A DNA stretch of 7,455 nt from Acholeplasmataceae bacterium UBA6190 (GCA_002422045.1 DITG01000127.1:1-7455); one strand, 5' to 3'. Positions 1 to 7,421 are shown, counted from the stretch's first letter. A program made the numbers and translations. The notes: a model not told the origin generated them from the letters alone.

Positions 1-635
1 GAATCGGTCGTACTGGCCGTGCTGGAAAATCAGGTATATCTGTCTCCTTGGTCTATCCTTCGATGAAAGGCAAACTTCAGATGATTGAACGTTTCATCAA
101 AACGAAAATCACTGAACTCGAAATGCCAACACCAGAAGCGATTCAAGAAAGAAGAGAATCCAGAAATTACAAAAATATCGTTGAACTGATTTCTGCCAAT
201 GAAAAGTCACATGACGACATCATCGGTCAACTGCATGACGAGGGTTTCTCAGATACAGAAATCATTTCCGCATTACTCTCAAAAGTCGTCGTAGAGCCAA
301 AAACCTATGATACCATCGAAGCGCCAGCCAAGAAAAGAGAGTTCATCAAGGAATCTACATTTGCCGGGAAAGATGCAAAAACATCCAAGTCTGGTTCCAT
401 GTATAAGATGGCGATGATCAATTTAGGCAAGGAAGATGGCATCCGTCCTGCACAGCTTGTTGACTATTTCAAGAAGAATGCAGACTTGTTCCCCAAGAAC
501 ATTGGCGATATCATGATCTATCCAAAAGAGACTGAATTTCAGATTCATCCTGCTGCAATCAAGCGCATTGAAGATCTCAATAATAAGCTCTATAATGGCA
601 AGAAGATCAAAATCACCATTCTACGCAACAAATAA
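1..635 (+). CDS. DEAD-box RNA helicase, C-terminal part (5' end outside window)
   Basis: This is the 3' end of an ATP-dependent RNA helicase gene, about 210 residues, entering the window in frame 3. The first residues read IGRTGRAGKSG, which is motif VI of the second RecA-like domain. The leading partial codon (nGA) is compatible with the Arg of the usual HRIGRTGR. A TTG at 48 lies inside this conserved stretch and is not a start. After the core comes a helical segment (about residues 38-95) resembling the dimerisation region of CsdA/Hera-type helicases. A basic Ser/Lys-rich linker follows, and then a C-terminal domain (about 133-210, from MYKMAMINLGKEDG) that matches the DbpA/CsdA RNA-binding fold. 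Family knowledge: such proteins remodel rRNA during ribosome assembly or cold adaptation in the cytoplasm. A DeaD/CsdA or DbpA/YxiN-like assignment is likely, but the exact orthologue cannot be decided from the tail. The stop is TAA 633-635. Confidence 0.93.
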   Translation, partial: IGRTGRAGKSGISVSLVYPSMKGKLQMIERFIKTKITELEMPTPEAIQERRESRNYKNIVELISANEKSHDDIIGQLHDEGFSDTEIISALLSKVVVEPKTYDTIEAPAKKREFIKESTFAGKDAKTSKSGSMYKMAMINLGKEDGIRPAQLVDYFKKNADLFPKNIGDIMIYPKETEFQIHPAAIKRIEDLNNKLYNGKKIKITILRNK

Positions 636-645
636 TTCTAAAAAA

Positions 646-675
646 ATGAAAAAATATGAGCTTTCATGTTAAAAT
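646..675 (+). promoter_or_regulatory. Promoter of the jetABC operon (extended -10)
   Basis: TAAAAT at 670-675 matches five of six bases of the sigma-A -10 box and is preceded by TG at 667-668, giving an extended -10 (TGTTAAAAT). The best -35 is ATGAAA at 646-651 (four of six), with an 18-base spacer. Transcription would begin near 682, leaving a leader of roughly 45 bases before the ATG at 726. This is the only convincing promoter in the 90-base spacer. No operator-like repeat is clear apart from the A/T stem described separately. Confidence 0.55.
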
Positions 676-697
676 GAATGTGAAAATCATATTTTTT
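649..697 (+). terminator. Possible weak A/T-rich terminator of the helicase gene
   Basis: The arm AAAAAATATGA (649-659) is complementary to TCATATTTTTT (687-697), giving an 11-bp almost pure A/U stem followed by more T. The 27-base loop holds a small inner hairpin, TTCAT (663-667) with ATGAA (674-678). The position 13 bases after the helicase stop and the T-run suit an intrinsic terminator, but the lack of G/C makes the stem weak. The structure also contains the -10 box of the next operon in its loop. It could instead be chance complementarity in an A/T-rich spacer. Confidence 0.3.
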
Positions 698-712
698 TTA
701 TTTTAAAAAAAT

Positions 713-720
713 AAAGGAGG
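713..720 (+). promoter_or_regulatory. Ribosome binding site of jetA
   Basis: AAAGGAGG is nearly a full complement of the 16S rRNA 3' end and lies 5 bases before the ATG at 726, which fixes the start of jetA. It sits in unstructured A/T-rich sequence, suggesting efficient translation initiation. Confidence 0.85.
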
Positions 721-725
721 ATCTA

Positions 726-2108
726 ATGGCACATTTGTTTGACACCATCAACCCTAACTTTTTCAGTGTGCTTTCCTCCCCTAACAAAAAGACATATATC
801 GACTGTATTTTCATCATTTATCATGCAATCGATACGATTGAAGATGCTTTTCAGGGGGATAGAGAATATATCGTTTCAAGGCTTGTTGACTATTTTGACG
901 AACAGCCTGTTGAAGAATTTCTTGATATTGAAGAAGATGAACCAGCACGAACTTCTAGACAAAAGGCACTTCATGTCATCAGTGTCCTTAAAAAAAATGG
1001 TTGGCTTGGCGAAGAAGAACTCGGCGATTACAAGACTTCCTTAAACTTATTTGATTATTCCATTCAGATCATTGACACACTTGAAAATATTAGCAATCAT
1101 AAGCAAAGCGAATACACCGGTGAGATTTTTACCGTGTATTCTCTTTTGAATTCATTCACACTCGATGAAGGTATCGGCGTTTTAGAGCAAGCCTATCAGA
1201 AGACCAATGACATCATTCGTAAACTGAAAAGCTTGAAAGCCAATATCTACAGATATTATTACGACATCACCAAGAAACAATCCAAAAATGACCTACAAAA
1301 GTTACTGGAAAAACTGTTGATCGAATATAAGCAAAATTTCTTCGATTCTGCGTATTATAATTTGAAAACGACAGACTCACTTCCAAGATACAAACGTTCG
1401 ATTTTGGAATCGATTCTAAAAATCCAAAACAACGATAAGACCATGGAAGGCTTAGCGGCCATGGCGCAGAAGCTCAAGCGCATTGAAGATTATAATGAAG
1501 CGTTCCACTATGTGGAAGACAGACTCAGATTCATCACAGATAGTTTCTCCGCACTCGAACACTTGATTCTTGCCATTGACCGCAAAAATGAGCAATACAT
1601 CAGTGCTGCAGCATCCAAGATTCTCTTCTTCACCAATCAGTCCGATGATATCGAAGGGATCTTCAATAGGCTTTTCAAGATCATCATGACTCAAAAAGAT
1701 ATCAATTATCAGAGCATGTTCAATTTAACGCATGCCAGAAATCTGGATACGGGATCTTTGTACAATCAAAGACGCTTACGTCAGGAACCCGTTGCTGAAC
1801 AGCTGGTCTGGGATCCGGATATGATTTCAGAAGAGTATCGACAAGAGAAAATCAAGGCGCTTCTGAAAAACAATATTTATGGCAAGAAGGATATCGATCA
1901 GCATGTGAAATATCTCTTGGATGGTAAGCCCTCTGTCAAGGCAGGCGATGTCTTGCTGGAAACCCAAGAGGATTTCATCAAACTGATTCTGATCTTCCTG
2001 TATTCGAAATCTGTCGGCATGCATTATGATGTCGAAGTCCTTAAAGAAGAGGTTAAGAACAATTTCGTGACCTTCCAAAACTTCAAGATTAAAGAGGTGA
2101 GAAGATGA
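726..2108 (+). CDS. jetA: Wadjet JetA-like protein (kleisin subunit of SMC-like complex)
   Basis: This 460-residue protein has no signal peptide or membrane segment. I identify it as the JetA/MksF-type kleisin from two things. One is its N-terminal signature (residues 4-35: LFDTINPNFFSVLSSPNK and then a hydrophobic helix), which resembles the JetA family formerly called DUF5716. The other is its place as first gene before a DUF4194 protein and an SMC-like ATPase. The middle (about 100-330) is helical and charged. The C-terminal part (from about D363) looks like a compact helical or winged-helix domain that would contact the ATPase head. Family knowledge: kleisins bridge the two SMC heads and carry the KITE subunits, and Wadjet complexes extrude DNA loops and restrict circular plasmids. 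The start is set by the strong AAAGGAGG site. The stop TGA overlaps the jetB ATG (ATGA). Subtype II-like is my best guess for the Wadjet class, from memory of the N-terminal motif and not from a search. Confidence 0.8.
   Translation: MAHLFDTINPNFFSVLSSPNKKTYIDCIFIIYHAIDTIEDAFQGDREYIVSRLVDYFDEQPVEEFLDIEEDEPARTSRQKALHVISVLKKNGWLGEEELGDYKTSLNLFDYSIQIIDTLENISNHKQSEYTGEIFTVYSLLNSFTLDEGIGVLEQAYQKTNDIIRKLKSLKANIYRYYYDITKKQSKNDLQKLLEKLLIEYKQNFFDSAYYNLKTTDSLPRYKRSILESILKIQNNDKTMEGLAAMAQKLKRIEDYNEAFHYVEDRLRFITDSFSALEHLILAIDRKNEQYISAAASKILFFTNQSDDIEGIFNRLFKIIMTQKDINYQSMFNLTHARNLDTGSLYNQRRLRQEPVAEQLVWDPDMISEEYRQEKIKALLKNNIYGKKDIDQHVKYLLDGKPSVKAGDVLLETQEDFIKLILIFLYSKSVGMHYDVEVLKEEVKNNFVTFQNFKIKEVRR
2091..2100 (+). 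promoter_or_regulatory. Ribosome binding site of jetB inside the end of jetA
   Basis: AAAGAGGTGA contains a GAGGTGA Shine-Dalgarno core a few bases before the ATG at 2105. It lies wholly within the last codons of jetA. With the ATGA start/stop overlap it predicts translational coupling, so JetA and JetB would be made in linked amounts. Confidence 0.75.
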
Positions 2109-2743
2109 ACAAGACTCAAGCTGCAAAACAATTCAATGAAGCATACATCGATCTCAAGGAAGGCGAAAAGTCGATTTTTTCCCGTATCGTCAACAAACTT
2201 TTCCAAGTCAATTACATCACCAAGAAAAAACCTGGAGATACCAATGATTACCGCTTCATTCTCGCCTACAAGGAAGTCTTTGAAGCCTTCTTTGTCTTAT
2301 CCGATTTTGAACTGAACATCAAACGCGAAGATGAAGTGGTCTACATCGCCAATGAAAATCTTTACAACCACATGCGCTTGAGAAAGACCGAAAGTGTCTT
2401 GCTTTTGGTCATCAGAATCATTTATCAACGCAAGAAAGATCTGATCACACTCGATGAAAACGTGGAAATCTTCTTGAATGAAATTCATTCAGAACTCACA
2501 AGAATTGGTTATCTTGACCATAAGCGCATCACGAAAGACAAATTGAAACCGGCACTCAGTTTTTTAAGAAACTATAACATCATCGATTATATCGACAAAG
2601 GGCTACGTGACGATGCACGGATTAAAATCTATCCGACCATTCTCTATGTGACGAATCTTGATTCTATCAAGGAAGTTGTACAGAAACTGGAAAGTTACAT
2701 GGAAGGAGGTTCTGAAGACAATGAAGAAGCTGACGAAGATTAA
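2105..2743 (+). CDS. jetB: Wadjet JetB-like protein, DUF4194 (KITE subunit)
   Basis: This 212-residue soluble protein is of the DUF4194/JetB/MksE type. The recognisable core is residues 91-108, where an Arg-Leu-Arg-Lys-x-Glu-Ser motif is followed by a very hydrophobic helix (VLLLVIRIIY). Later a winged-helix-like segment ends in RIKIYPTIL at 172-180, a typical family ending. Family knowledge: JetB is the KITE subunit, a dimer of winged helices that binds the kleisin and DNA in the extruding complex. It starts at ATG 2105, overlapping the jetA stop by four bases. The last residues after the core are a Gly-Gly and a strongly acidic tail (SEDNEEADED). The DNA for this tail doubles as the ribosome binding site and first codons of jetC, so the tail may be shaped by that overlap. 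Family assignment is fairly sure; the exact Wadjet subtype is not. Confidence 0.85.
   Translation: MNKTQAAKQFNEAYIDLKEGEKSIFSRIVNKLFQVNYITKKKPGDTNDYRFILAYKEVFEAFFVLSDFELNIKREDEVVYIANENLYNHMRLRKTESVLLLVIRIIYQRKKDLITLDENVEIFLNEIHSELTRIGYLDHKRITKDKLKPALSFLRNYNIIDYIDKGLRDDARIKIYPTILYVTNLDSIKEVVQKLESYMEGGSEDNEEADED
2701..2710 (+). promoter_or_regulatory. Ribosome binding site that decides the jetC start
   Basis: GGAAGGAGGT lies 10 bases before the ATG at 2721 and inside the 3' end of jetB. It supports 2721 as the jetC start over the in-frame TTG at 2658. The TTG has no such site and would add 21 residues ahead of the conserved SMC N-terminal strand. Confidence 0.8.
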
Positions 2744-5700
2744 GTTAGTCAATTGGCATCTGTTTTCGAACCAAACGATTGAAATCAAAGACAATGCTCT
2801 GATTTCCGGTGAAAACGGATCCGGTAAATCGACATTGCTCGATGCCATGCAGTTTTTGTTTGTCGGTGGGAGAAGTGGTGCGAAGTTCAACATCGCTGCA
2901 ACCGATGATGCCAAACGTACCTTAGAAGGTTACATTCGCGGCCGCATTGGTGCTGAAAATAAGGAATACTTACGCAATGGCGATGTGATCACGCATCTTG
3001 CACTGGAGTTCTTTGACGAACAAACCAAGAAATATTCAGTCATTGGCTGTATTTTGGATTTGCCCAAACAAGCAACACTCAAAGAAAGATTTTATCTGTT
3101 GGATAATGTCTCGATTCATGATGGATTATTCTTAGAAAAGAAGTATCCGAGAGACTTCAAGAGCATGAAAGCCTATCTGAAATCGATCGATGTCGAGTTC
3201 AGTCCTTTTGAGTCACAGAAGAAATACAGAGACGCTCTGGCGCGTTTCTTTGGTATGGATGCAACCAAATATGCGAAGATCTTGCCAAAAGCGCTCGCAT
3301 TCCGCTCCATCGATTTACAAGCCTTTGTCTTCGAGTTTTTGCTTGATGATGATCCCATTGATATCCAATCCCTTAAAAATAACGTCGCTCAACTGAAAAA
3401 AGTCGAAGCTCAAATCAAACGTGACAAAGAAAAATTAGAAAAATTGGATGCCATCAACCAAGTTGGTGAAGATATCACATTATCCAAGGAACAAAAAGAC
3501 ATCAATACGATTGTCGAGCAGCTCAACTGGATTGAAAAAAGAGAAGCATTCATCAAGGAAAATCAGGACAAACTTGTTCAAATCGAAAAACGTCTGGAGT
3601 ACTTAAGAGATGCCAAACGGCAAGTCGATGATCAACTTGAAGATCTCGATCAGTCTATTATTAATCTCGAACGTTCCAAAAACGATTCTGATTTATCGAG
3701 AACACTCACACAATATCAAGATGCCTTAAAGAAAAAAGCATCTGACTATGAATCACAGAAAGAAATGCTTTCCTCATTTAAGGAAACCATCAGCAAAGAA
3801 TTCCAAACCATCAAAGAACTCATCATGCTACTGCCCAATCAAGCGATGCGTTCCTTTGTAGCCTATTACCAGACCAATGAAGAAACGCTCTCAACGGTTG
3901 AACTTGGCAGAGAACTGGCAACACTTGCAACAGAAGTCTTAGCCTATCAGCAAGCTTATCATACAGAAAAAGACAAGCTTGAAGGTGAAAAAAGAGATTT
4001 ATCCGAACAGATCAGACAAAGTCAGAACCGGATCAACGGTTTGAAACGTCATGTGAAGACCTATCCCTTTTATGTTGAAAACCTGATCAAGAGTTTGAAT
4101 GATGAGTTATCATCGCACTATAAGAAAGACATCAAAGTCAGACCTTTATGTGAACTGATTGAAGTCACTGATGAGCGCTGGAGAAATGCACTTGAAGGCT
4201 ATCTGTCCTCACAACGCTTTGATATCATTGTCGATCCTTCCTATTTCTCGGATGCCTTGGATATTTATGACCGGATCAAGTTCGAACAAAAAATCTATGG
4301 CGTAGGACTCGTGAACACTCAAAAGATTCAGACCTATGATCAAGTCACGCCAGGCACTTTGGCTGAAAAAGTATCTTCTGATCATCTTTATGCTCGTTAT
4401 TATGTGAACATGATCTTAAACAACACGTATTGTGTCGAAAACGTGAGAGACTTAAAGAATTATAACCGCTCGATCACCCCGACATGCATGACCTATTCCA
4501 ATCATACCGCTCGCCAGATCAATCCAAGAACCTATGAAGTTCCTTTCATCGGCTCACAGGCAACGACCCTTCAGCTCGACATGGAACTCAAGGCACTGGC
4601 TTTACTGGAATCCAAGATGGATAAGCTCTATGACCTAACCGATAAGACCGATAAGATCTTAAGACTGCTCAATCAGTCCAAATCGAACCAACTCGTACAT
4701 ACCGGACAGATTCGCTATCTGGACTTAATCAAACAAACAAGAAAAGAATACGCTCAAATCGAAGAACAGATTAGCTCTCTTGGAAAAGACAAGCATTTGT
4801 CCAAACTTGAAGAACAGATCGAAAAATCCAGAAACCAGAGAAAACTGCTCAGACTCGATTCTGACAAACTCGTTGGAGACATCGCAACACAACGCGATGA
4901 ACGTCAGAGAGTCCTCGATTACATCGATGATATGAAAGACAAACTCGATGATTTCTTGGCTGCACAACGCGAAATGGCACTCAAACATCCAGAAAAGCTA
5001 TCGCTTGCCAATACTCAGTTTTATGCACTCAAACTGAAATACAAGCACGATCATGATGCCATCACGAATTACCTGGCACAATCCAATGTCCAAATCAACA
5101 GCCAGATCATCAAGGCAGAAGCAGACATGGTCAACCAGATGAAGTTCTATATCGCAACCTATCATTTCTCGGCATCACCAACGTTTAGCGATCTCATCCA
5201 GTTTGAAACCGAAGCGCAACTCATCAGAAACAACAACCTGGTGCGCTATGAATCTGAAGCGACAGAACTCAGACGTAATTCTGAAATCGGATTCAAGGAA
5301 GAGTTTGTTGGCAAACTCCGTGCATCGATTGAAAATGCGCAGCAGCAAATTTCAGAACTGAATTTTGCACTTATGGATAAAACGTTTGGTACCGATTCCT
5401 ATCAACTGATCTACAAAGCCTCAGATCATCCGGATTACAGACTCTATTATGATATCATCATGAGCAATGATGCCATCAGCAAGCATACGCTCTTCACTGA
5501 AGGACTTTCTAAGCGCAATGAAGCCATCTTGATGGAACTCTTTGAAAAGATTGCCTCAAACGATCCTGAGTTCGATCAGCTCACGTATAAATACTTAGAC
5601 TATCGTAACTACATGGCTTATGACATCGAAGTCACGAACAAGAATGGCAACAAATCCTATTTCTCCAAGGTCTCCAAGGAAAAATCAGGTGGTGAAACCC

Positions 5701-5996
5701 AAGTACCATTCTACATCGTCATCGCCGCTTCATTCCAGCAGCTTTTGACCAAGAACCGACGTATCGATTCAGGATGTATCGTGTTATTTGATGAAGCATT
5801 CAACAACATGGATGAAGCCCGCATCGATGCCATGATGAAGTTCTACAATTCATTATCGATTCAACTCTTGATTGCCGTACCGCCACAGCGCGTTTCAAAT
5901 ATCATCAATTATGTCTCAACATCCCTGGTTATCGTCAAGGATAATGATTATGCGATTGTTGAAACATTCAAAGACGAACGCAGCATGCGCAACTAA
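2721..5996 (+). CDS. jetC: Wadjet JetC-like SMC/MukB-type ATPase
   Basis: This 1091-residue protein is the motor of the complex. The N-terminal head begins with a strand (KIKLVNWHLF) and carries Walker A, GENGSGKST, at residues 30-38, followed by the Q-loop region LLDAMQFLF. The segment AKRTLEGYIRGRIG soon after is characteristic of JetC/MksB heads. A first coiled-coil region runs from about 218 to 465. A globular hinge-like insert (about 470-620) starts near RPLCELIEVTDERW. A second coiled coil runs from about 624 to 885. The C-terminal head has the ABC signature SGGE at 989-992 and Walker B CIVLFDE at 1019-1025, with the catalytic Glu and a D-loop (NNMDEARID) after it. All ATPase motifs are intact. 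Family knowledge: head engagement on ATP and its hydrolysis drive DNA loop extrusion. The length fits JetC/MksB and is shorter than MukB. The start overlaps jetB by 23 bases. SbcC/Rad50 is less likely, because there is no Zn-hook and no SbcD partner. Confidence 0.9.
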   Translation: MKKLTKIKLVNWHLFSNQTIEIKDNALISGENGSGKSTLLDAMQFLFVGGRSGAKFNIAATDDAKRTLEGYIRGRIGAENKEYLRNGDVITHLALEFFDEQTKKYSVIGCILDLPKQATLKERFYLLDNVSIHDGLFLEKKYPRDFKSMKAYLKSIDVEFSPFESQKKYRDALARFFGMDATKYAKILPKALAFRSIDLQAFVFEFLLDDDPIDIQSLKNNVAQLKKVEAQIKRDKEKLEKLDAINQVGEDITLSKEQKDINTIVEQLNWIEKREAFIKENQDKLVQIEKRLEYLRDAKRQVDDQLEDLDQSIINLERSKNDSDLSRTLTQYQDALKKKASDYESQKEMLSSFKETISKEFQTIKELIMLLPNQAMRSFVAYYQTNEETLSTVELGRELATLATEVLAYQQAYHTEKDKLEGEKRDLSEQIRQSQNRINGLKRHVKTYPFYVENLIKSLNDELSSHYKKDIKVRPLCELIEVTDERWRNALEGYLSSQRFDIIVDPSYFSDALDIYDRIKFEQKIYGVGLVNTQKIQTYDQVTPGTLAEKVSSDHLYARYYVNMILNNTYCVENVRDLKNYNRSITPTCMTYSNHTARQINPRTYEVPFIGSQATTLQLDMELKALALLESKMDKLYDLTDKTDKILRLLNQSKSNQLVHTGQIRYLDLIKQTRKEYAQIEEQISSLGKDKHLSKLEEQIEKSRNQRKLLRLDSDKLVGDIATQRDERQRVLDYIDDMKDKLDDFLAAQREMALKHPEKLSLANTQFYALKLKYKHDHDAITNYLAQSNVQINSQIIKAEADMVNQMKFYIATYHFSASPTFSDLIQFETEAQLIRNNNLVRYESEATELRRNSEIGFKEEFVGKLRASIENAQQQISELNFALMDKTFGTDSYQLIYKASDHPDYRLYYDIIMSNDAISKHTLFTEGLSKRNEAILMELFEKIASNDPEFDQLTYKYLDYRNYMAYDIEVTNKNGNKSYFSKVSKEKSGGETQVPFYIVIAASFQQLLTKNRRIDSGCIVLFDEAFNNMDEARIDAMMKFYNSLSIQLLIAVPPQRVSNIINYVSTSLVIVKDNDYAIVETFKDERSMRN

Positions 5997-5997
5997 C

Positions 5998-6021
5998 AGA
6001 CGGCCTAACAAGGCCGTCTTT
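5998..6021 (+). terminator. Hairpin terminator after jetC
   Basis: AGACGGCC (5998-6005) pairs perfectly with GGCCGTCT (6012-6019) around a 6-base loop, TAACAA, one base after the jetC stop. The U tract is short (TTTATA), so termination may be incomplete and allow some read-through into pepC, whose coding sequence starts 29 bases after the stem. The hairpin marks the 3' end of the operon and leaves no room for a fourth jet gene. Confidence 0.75.
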
Positions 6022-6033
6022 ATACATCATATG

Positions 6034-6039
6034 AAAGGA
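6034..6039 (+). promoter_or_regulatory. Ribosome binding site that decides the pepC start
   Basis: AAAGGA is 8 bases before the ATG at 6048. The earlier in-frame ATG at 6039 overlaps this site and could not use it, so 6048 is the preferred start. The sequence between the jetC hairpin and this site is only about 12 bases. Confidence 0.75.
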
Positions 6040-6047
6040 TGAAACCC

Positions 6048-7373
6048 ATGAAAGCACTTGAGTTTTCCGATTTGAAAAAGTTACAAAAAGACTATGAACA
6101 AAAGCCTGTTCAACAAGCATTAAGAAGAGTTCTTTTAAAAAACGAACTCTCCAATCTCTTTGAAAAACAGGAGACAAAGAGTCAGACGACATTTAGATTC
6201 TCCCATGAAATCAAGACCATGCCAGTCACCCATCAGAAGGCAAGTGGCAGATGCTGGATTTACGCAGGTTTGAATGTCTTAAGAGAAATCATTGCAAAAA
6301 AGTATGACATCAAGGAATTCGAATTCTCTCAAAACTATACGGCGTTTTATGACAAACTTGAAAAAATCAATTATTTCATTCAGTCCATGGATGACTTTCT
6401 AGAAGTCGACCAGGATGATAGAACTTTGCAACATTTGCTCAAGACCGGTATCCAAGATGGTGGTCAGTGGGACATGTTTGTCAGTCTGATTGAAAAATAT
6501 GGTGTCGTACCGAAAGAAGCGATGGTTGAAACCGCATCTTCATCGAATACTAAATTCATGAATCAGATCATCAATGTCAAATTAAGACAATATGCATCAG
6601 GTGCAAGACGTCTATATCAATCAGGAAAATCCAATCAGATCGAAGCCTTGAAAACCAAGACCATCGGTGAACTCTATACGTTCTTATCGACCAATTTCGG
6701 TATTCCTCCACAATCGTTTGATTTTGAATATGTCTCCAAGGATGAACTGAAAGTCATCAAGAACCTGACACCTGTTCAGTTTTATTTCGACCATGTCGGT
6801 AATATCTTAAAGGATTATGTATCCGTGATCCATGCACCAACTCATGATAAGCCATACATGAAGACCTATACAGTCGCCTATCTTGGAAACGTCATCGGTG
6901 GAAGACAGATTAAATACTTGAATCTTGAAATGCATGAACTGAAATCCTTAGTCCTCAAACAACTCTTGAACAAAGAACTGGTCTGGTTTGGCAGTGATGT
7001 CGCACGATTTGGAGACCGTACGTTAGGTGTCTGGGATGATCAGTCATACGATCTTGATCAAATGCTTGAGATGAGTCTTGAACTTTCAAAATCAGACGAA
7101 CTCGATTATGCCCAAGGCTCCATGAATCACGCCATGGTCATCACCGCAGTCAATCTGGAAGACGGCAAACCTAATCGTTGGAAGATTGAAAATAGCTGGG
7201 GAGATCAAGCTGGAAACAAAGGATACTTCCTATCATCAGATACATGGTTTGACCGTTATGTCTATCAGGCAGTCATTCATATCGATTATCTTTCAGATCA
7301 ACAAAAAGCAGTATGGAAAGAAGAACCAAAGATCTTGAAACCTTGGGACCCCATGGGATCACTTGCAAAGTAA
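6048..7373 (+). CDS. pepC: Aminopeptidase C (C1B cysteine peptidase, bleomycin hydrolase family)
   Basis: This 441-residue protein is a papain-like cytosolic aminopeptidase that removes N-terminal residues from peptides, feeding amino-acid recycling. The catalytic set is complete. The oxyanion-hole Gln is residue 63 and the nucleophile Cys is residue 69, in HQKASGRCWIYAGLNVLR. The His is residue 361 (MNHAMVITAV) and the Asn is residue 382 (KIENSWGDQAGNKGYF). The C-terminal end WDPMGSLAK is typical of the family; there the tail reaches into the active-site cleft and sets aminopeptidase specificity. There is no signal peptide. The length agrees with the usual 430-450 residues. The start is chosen at 6048, 8 bases after AAAGGA, instead of the ATG at 6039. 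No convincing promoter lies in the 51-base gap to jetC, so it may rely partly on read-through past the jetC hairpin. A functional link with the jet genes is not implied. Confidence 0.95.
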   Translation: MKALEFSDLKKLQKDYEQKPVQQALRRVLLKNELSNLFEKQETKSQTTFRFSHEIKTMPVTHQKASGRCWIYAGLNVLREIIAKKYDIKEFEFSQNYTAFYDKLEKINYFIQSMDDFLEVDQDDRTLQHLLKTGIQDGGQWDMFVSLIEKYGVVPKEAMVETASSSNTKFMNQIINVKLRQYASGARRLYQSGKSNQIEALKTKTIGELYTFLSTNFGIPPQSFDFEYVSKDELKVIKNLTPVQFYFDHVGNILKDYVSVIHAPTHDKPYMKTYTVAYLGNVIGGRQIKYLNLEMHELKSLVLKQLLNKELVWFGSDVARFGDRTLGVWDDQSYDLDQMLEMSLELSKSDELDYAQGSMNHAMVITAVNLEDGKPNRWKIENSWGDQAGNKGYFLSSDTWFDRYVYQAVIHIDYLSDQQKAVWKEEPKILKPWDPMGSLAK

Positions 7374-7377
7374 AAAT

Positions 7378-7402
7378 AAAGAGCTTCGGCTCTTTTATTT
7401 TT
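7378..7402 (+). terminator. Intrinsic terminator of pepC with TTCG tetraloop
   Basis: AAAGAGC (7378-7384) pairs with GCTCTTT (7389-7395) around the very stable TTCG loop (7385-7388), 4 bases after the pepC stop. A T-rich tail (TATTTTT) runs to 7402. A-rich sequence precedes the stem, so the structure could also act on the opposite strand. Its tail overlaps where the -35 region of the following tRNA promoter would lie. Confidence 0.92.
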
Positions 7403-7412
7403 GGATATGATT

Positions 7413-7421
7413 TGTTATAAT
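7413..7421 (+). promoter_or_regulatory. Extended -10 promoter of the tRNA gene
   Basis: TGTTATAAT is a perfect extended -10 element: TG, one base, then consensus TATAAT at 7416-7421. The best -35 match, TTTATT at 7394-7399 with a 16-base spacer, is poor (three of six) and falls in the T tail of the pepC terminator, so the promoter probably depends on the extended -10. The predicted start, about 7427-7428, is only 2-3 bases before the mature tRNA 5' end. Confidence 0.8.

Noticed and set aside
48..635. Complete small gene starting at TTG 48
   Set aside because: The reading frame is open to the window edge and encodes helicase motif VI (GRTGRAGK) upstream, so this is the tail of a longer gene.
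739..1044. Open frame overlapping the start of jetA in another phase
   Set aside because: It has no ribosome binding site and shares the region with the family-recognisable JetA N-terminus; it is a shadow frame.
1452..2206. Reverse-strand open frames opposite jetA and jetB
   Set aside because: They lack ribosome binding sites and recognisable motifs and lie wholly opposite well-supported genes.
2658..2720. Longer jetC form starting at TTG 2658
   Set aside because: It has no ribosome binding site, would overlap jetB by 86 bases, and adds residues before the conserved SMC N-terminal strand. ATG 2721 has GGAAGGAGGT at good spacing.
5959..5987. Possible pepC promoter inside the end of jetC (TTGAAA at 5959-5964)
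   Set aside because: The -35-like hexamer is good, but nothing resembling TATAAT follows at a 16-18 base spacing.
2721..5996. SbcC/Rad50 nuclease-partner ATPase
   Set aside because: There is no CxxC Zn-hook in the middle and no SbcD neighbour. The JetA and DUF4194 partners and the AKRTLEGYIRG motif indicate JetC/MksB.
6021..6026. TATACA as a -10 box for pepC
   Set aside because: No -35 element or TG extension precedes it, and the hairpin stem occupies the upstream region.
6039..6047. pepC start at the earlier ATG 6039
   Set aside because: The ATG overlaps the AAAGGA site itself. The ATG at 6048 has correct spacing and gives the usual PepC N-terminus.
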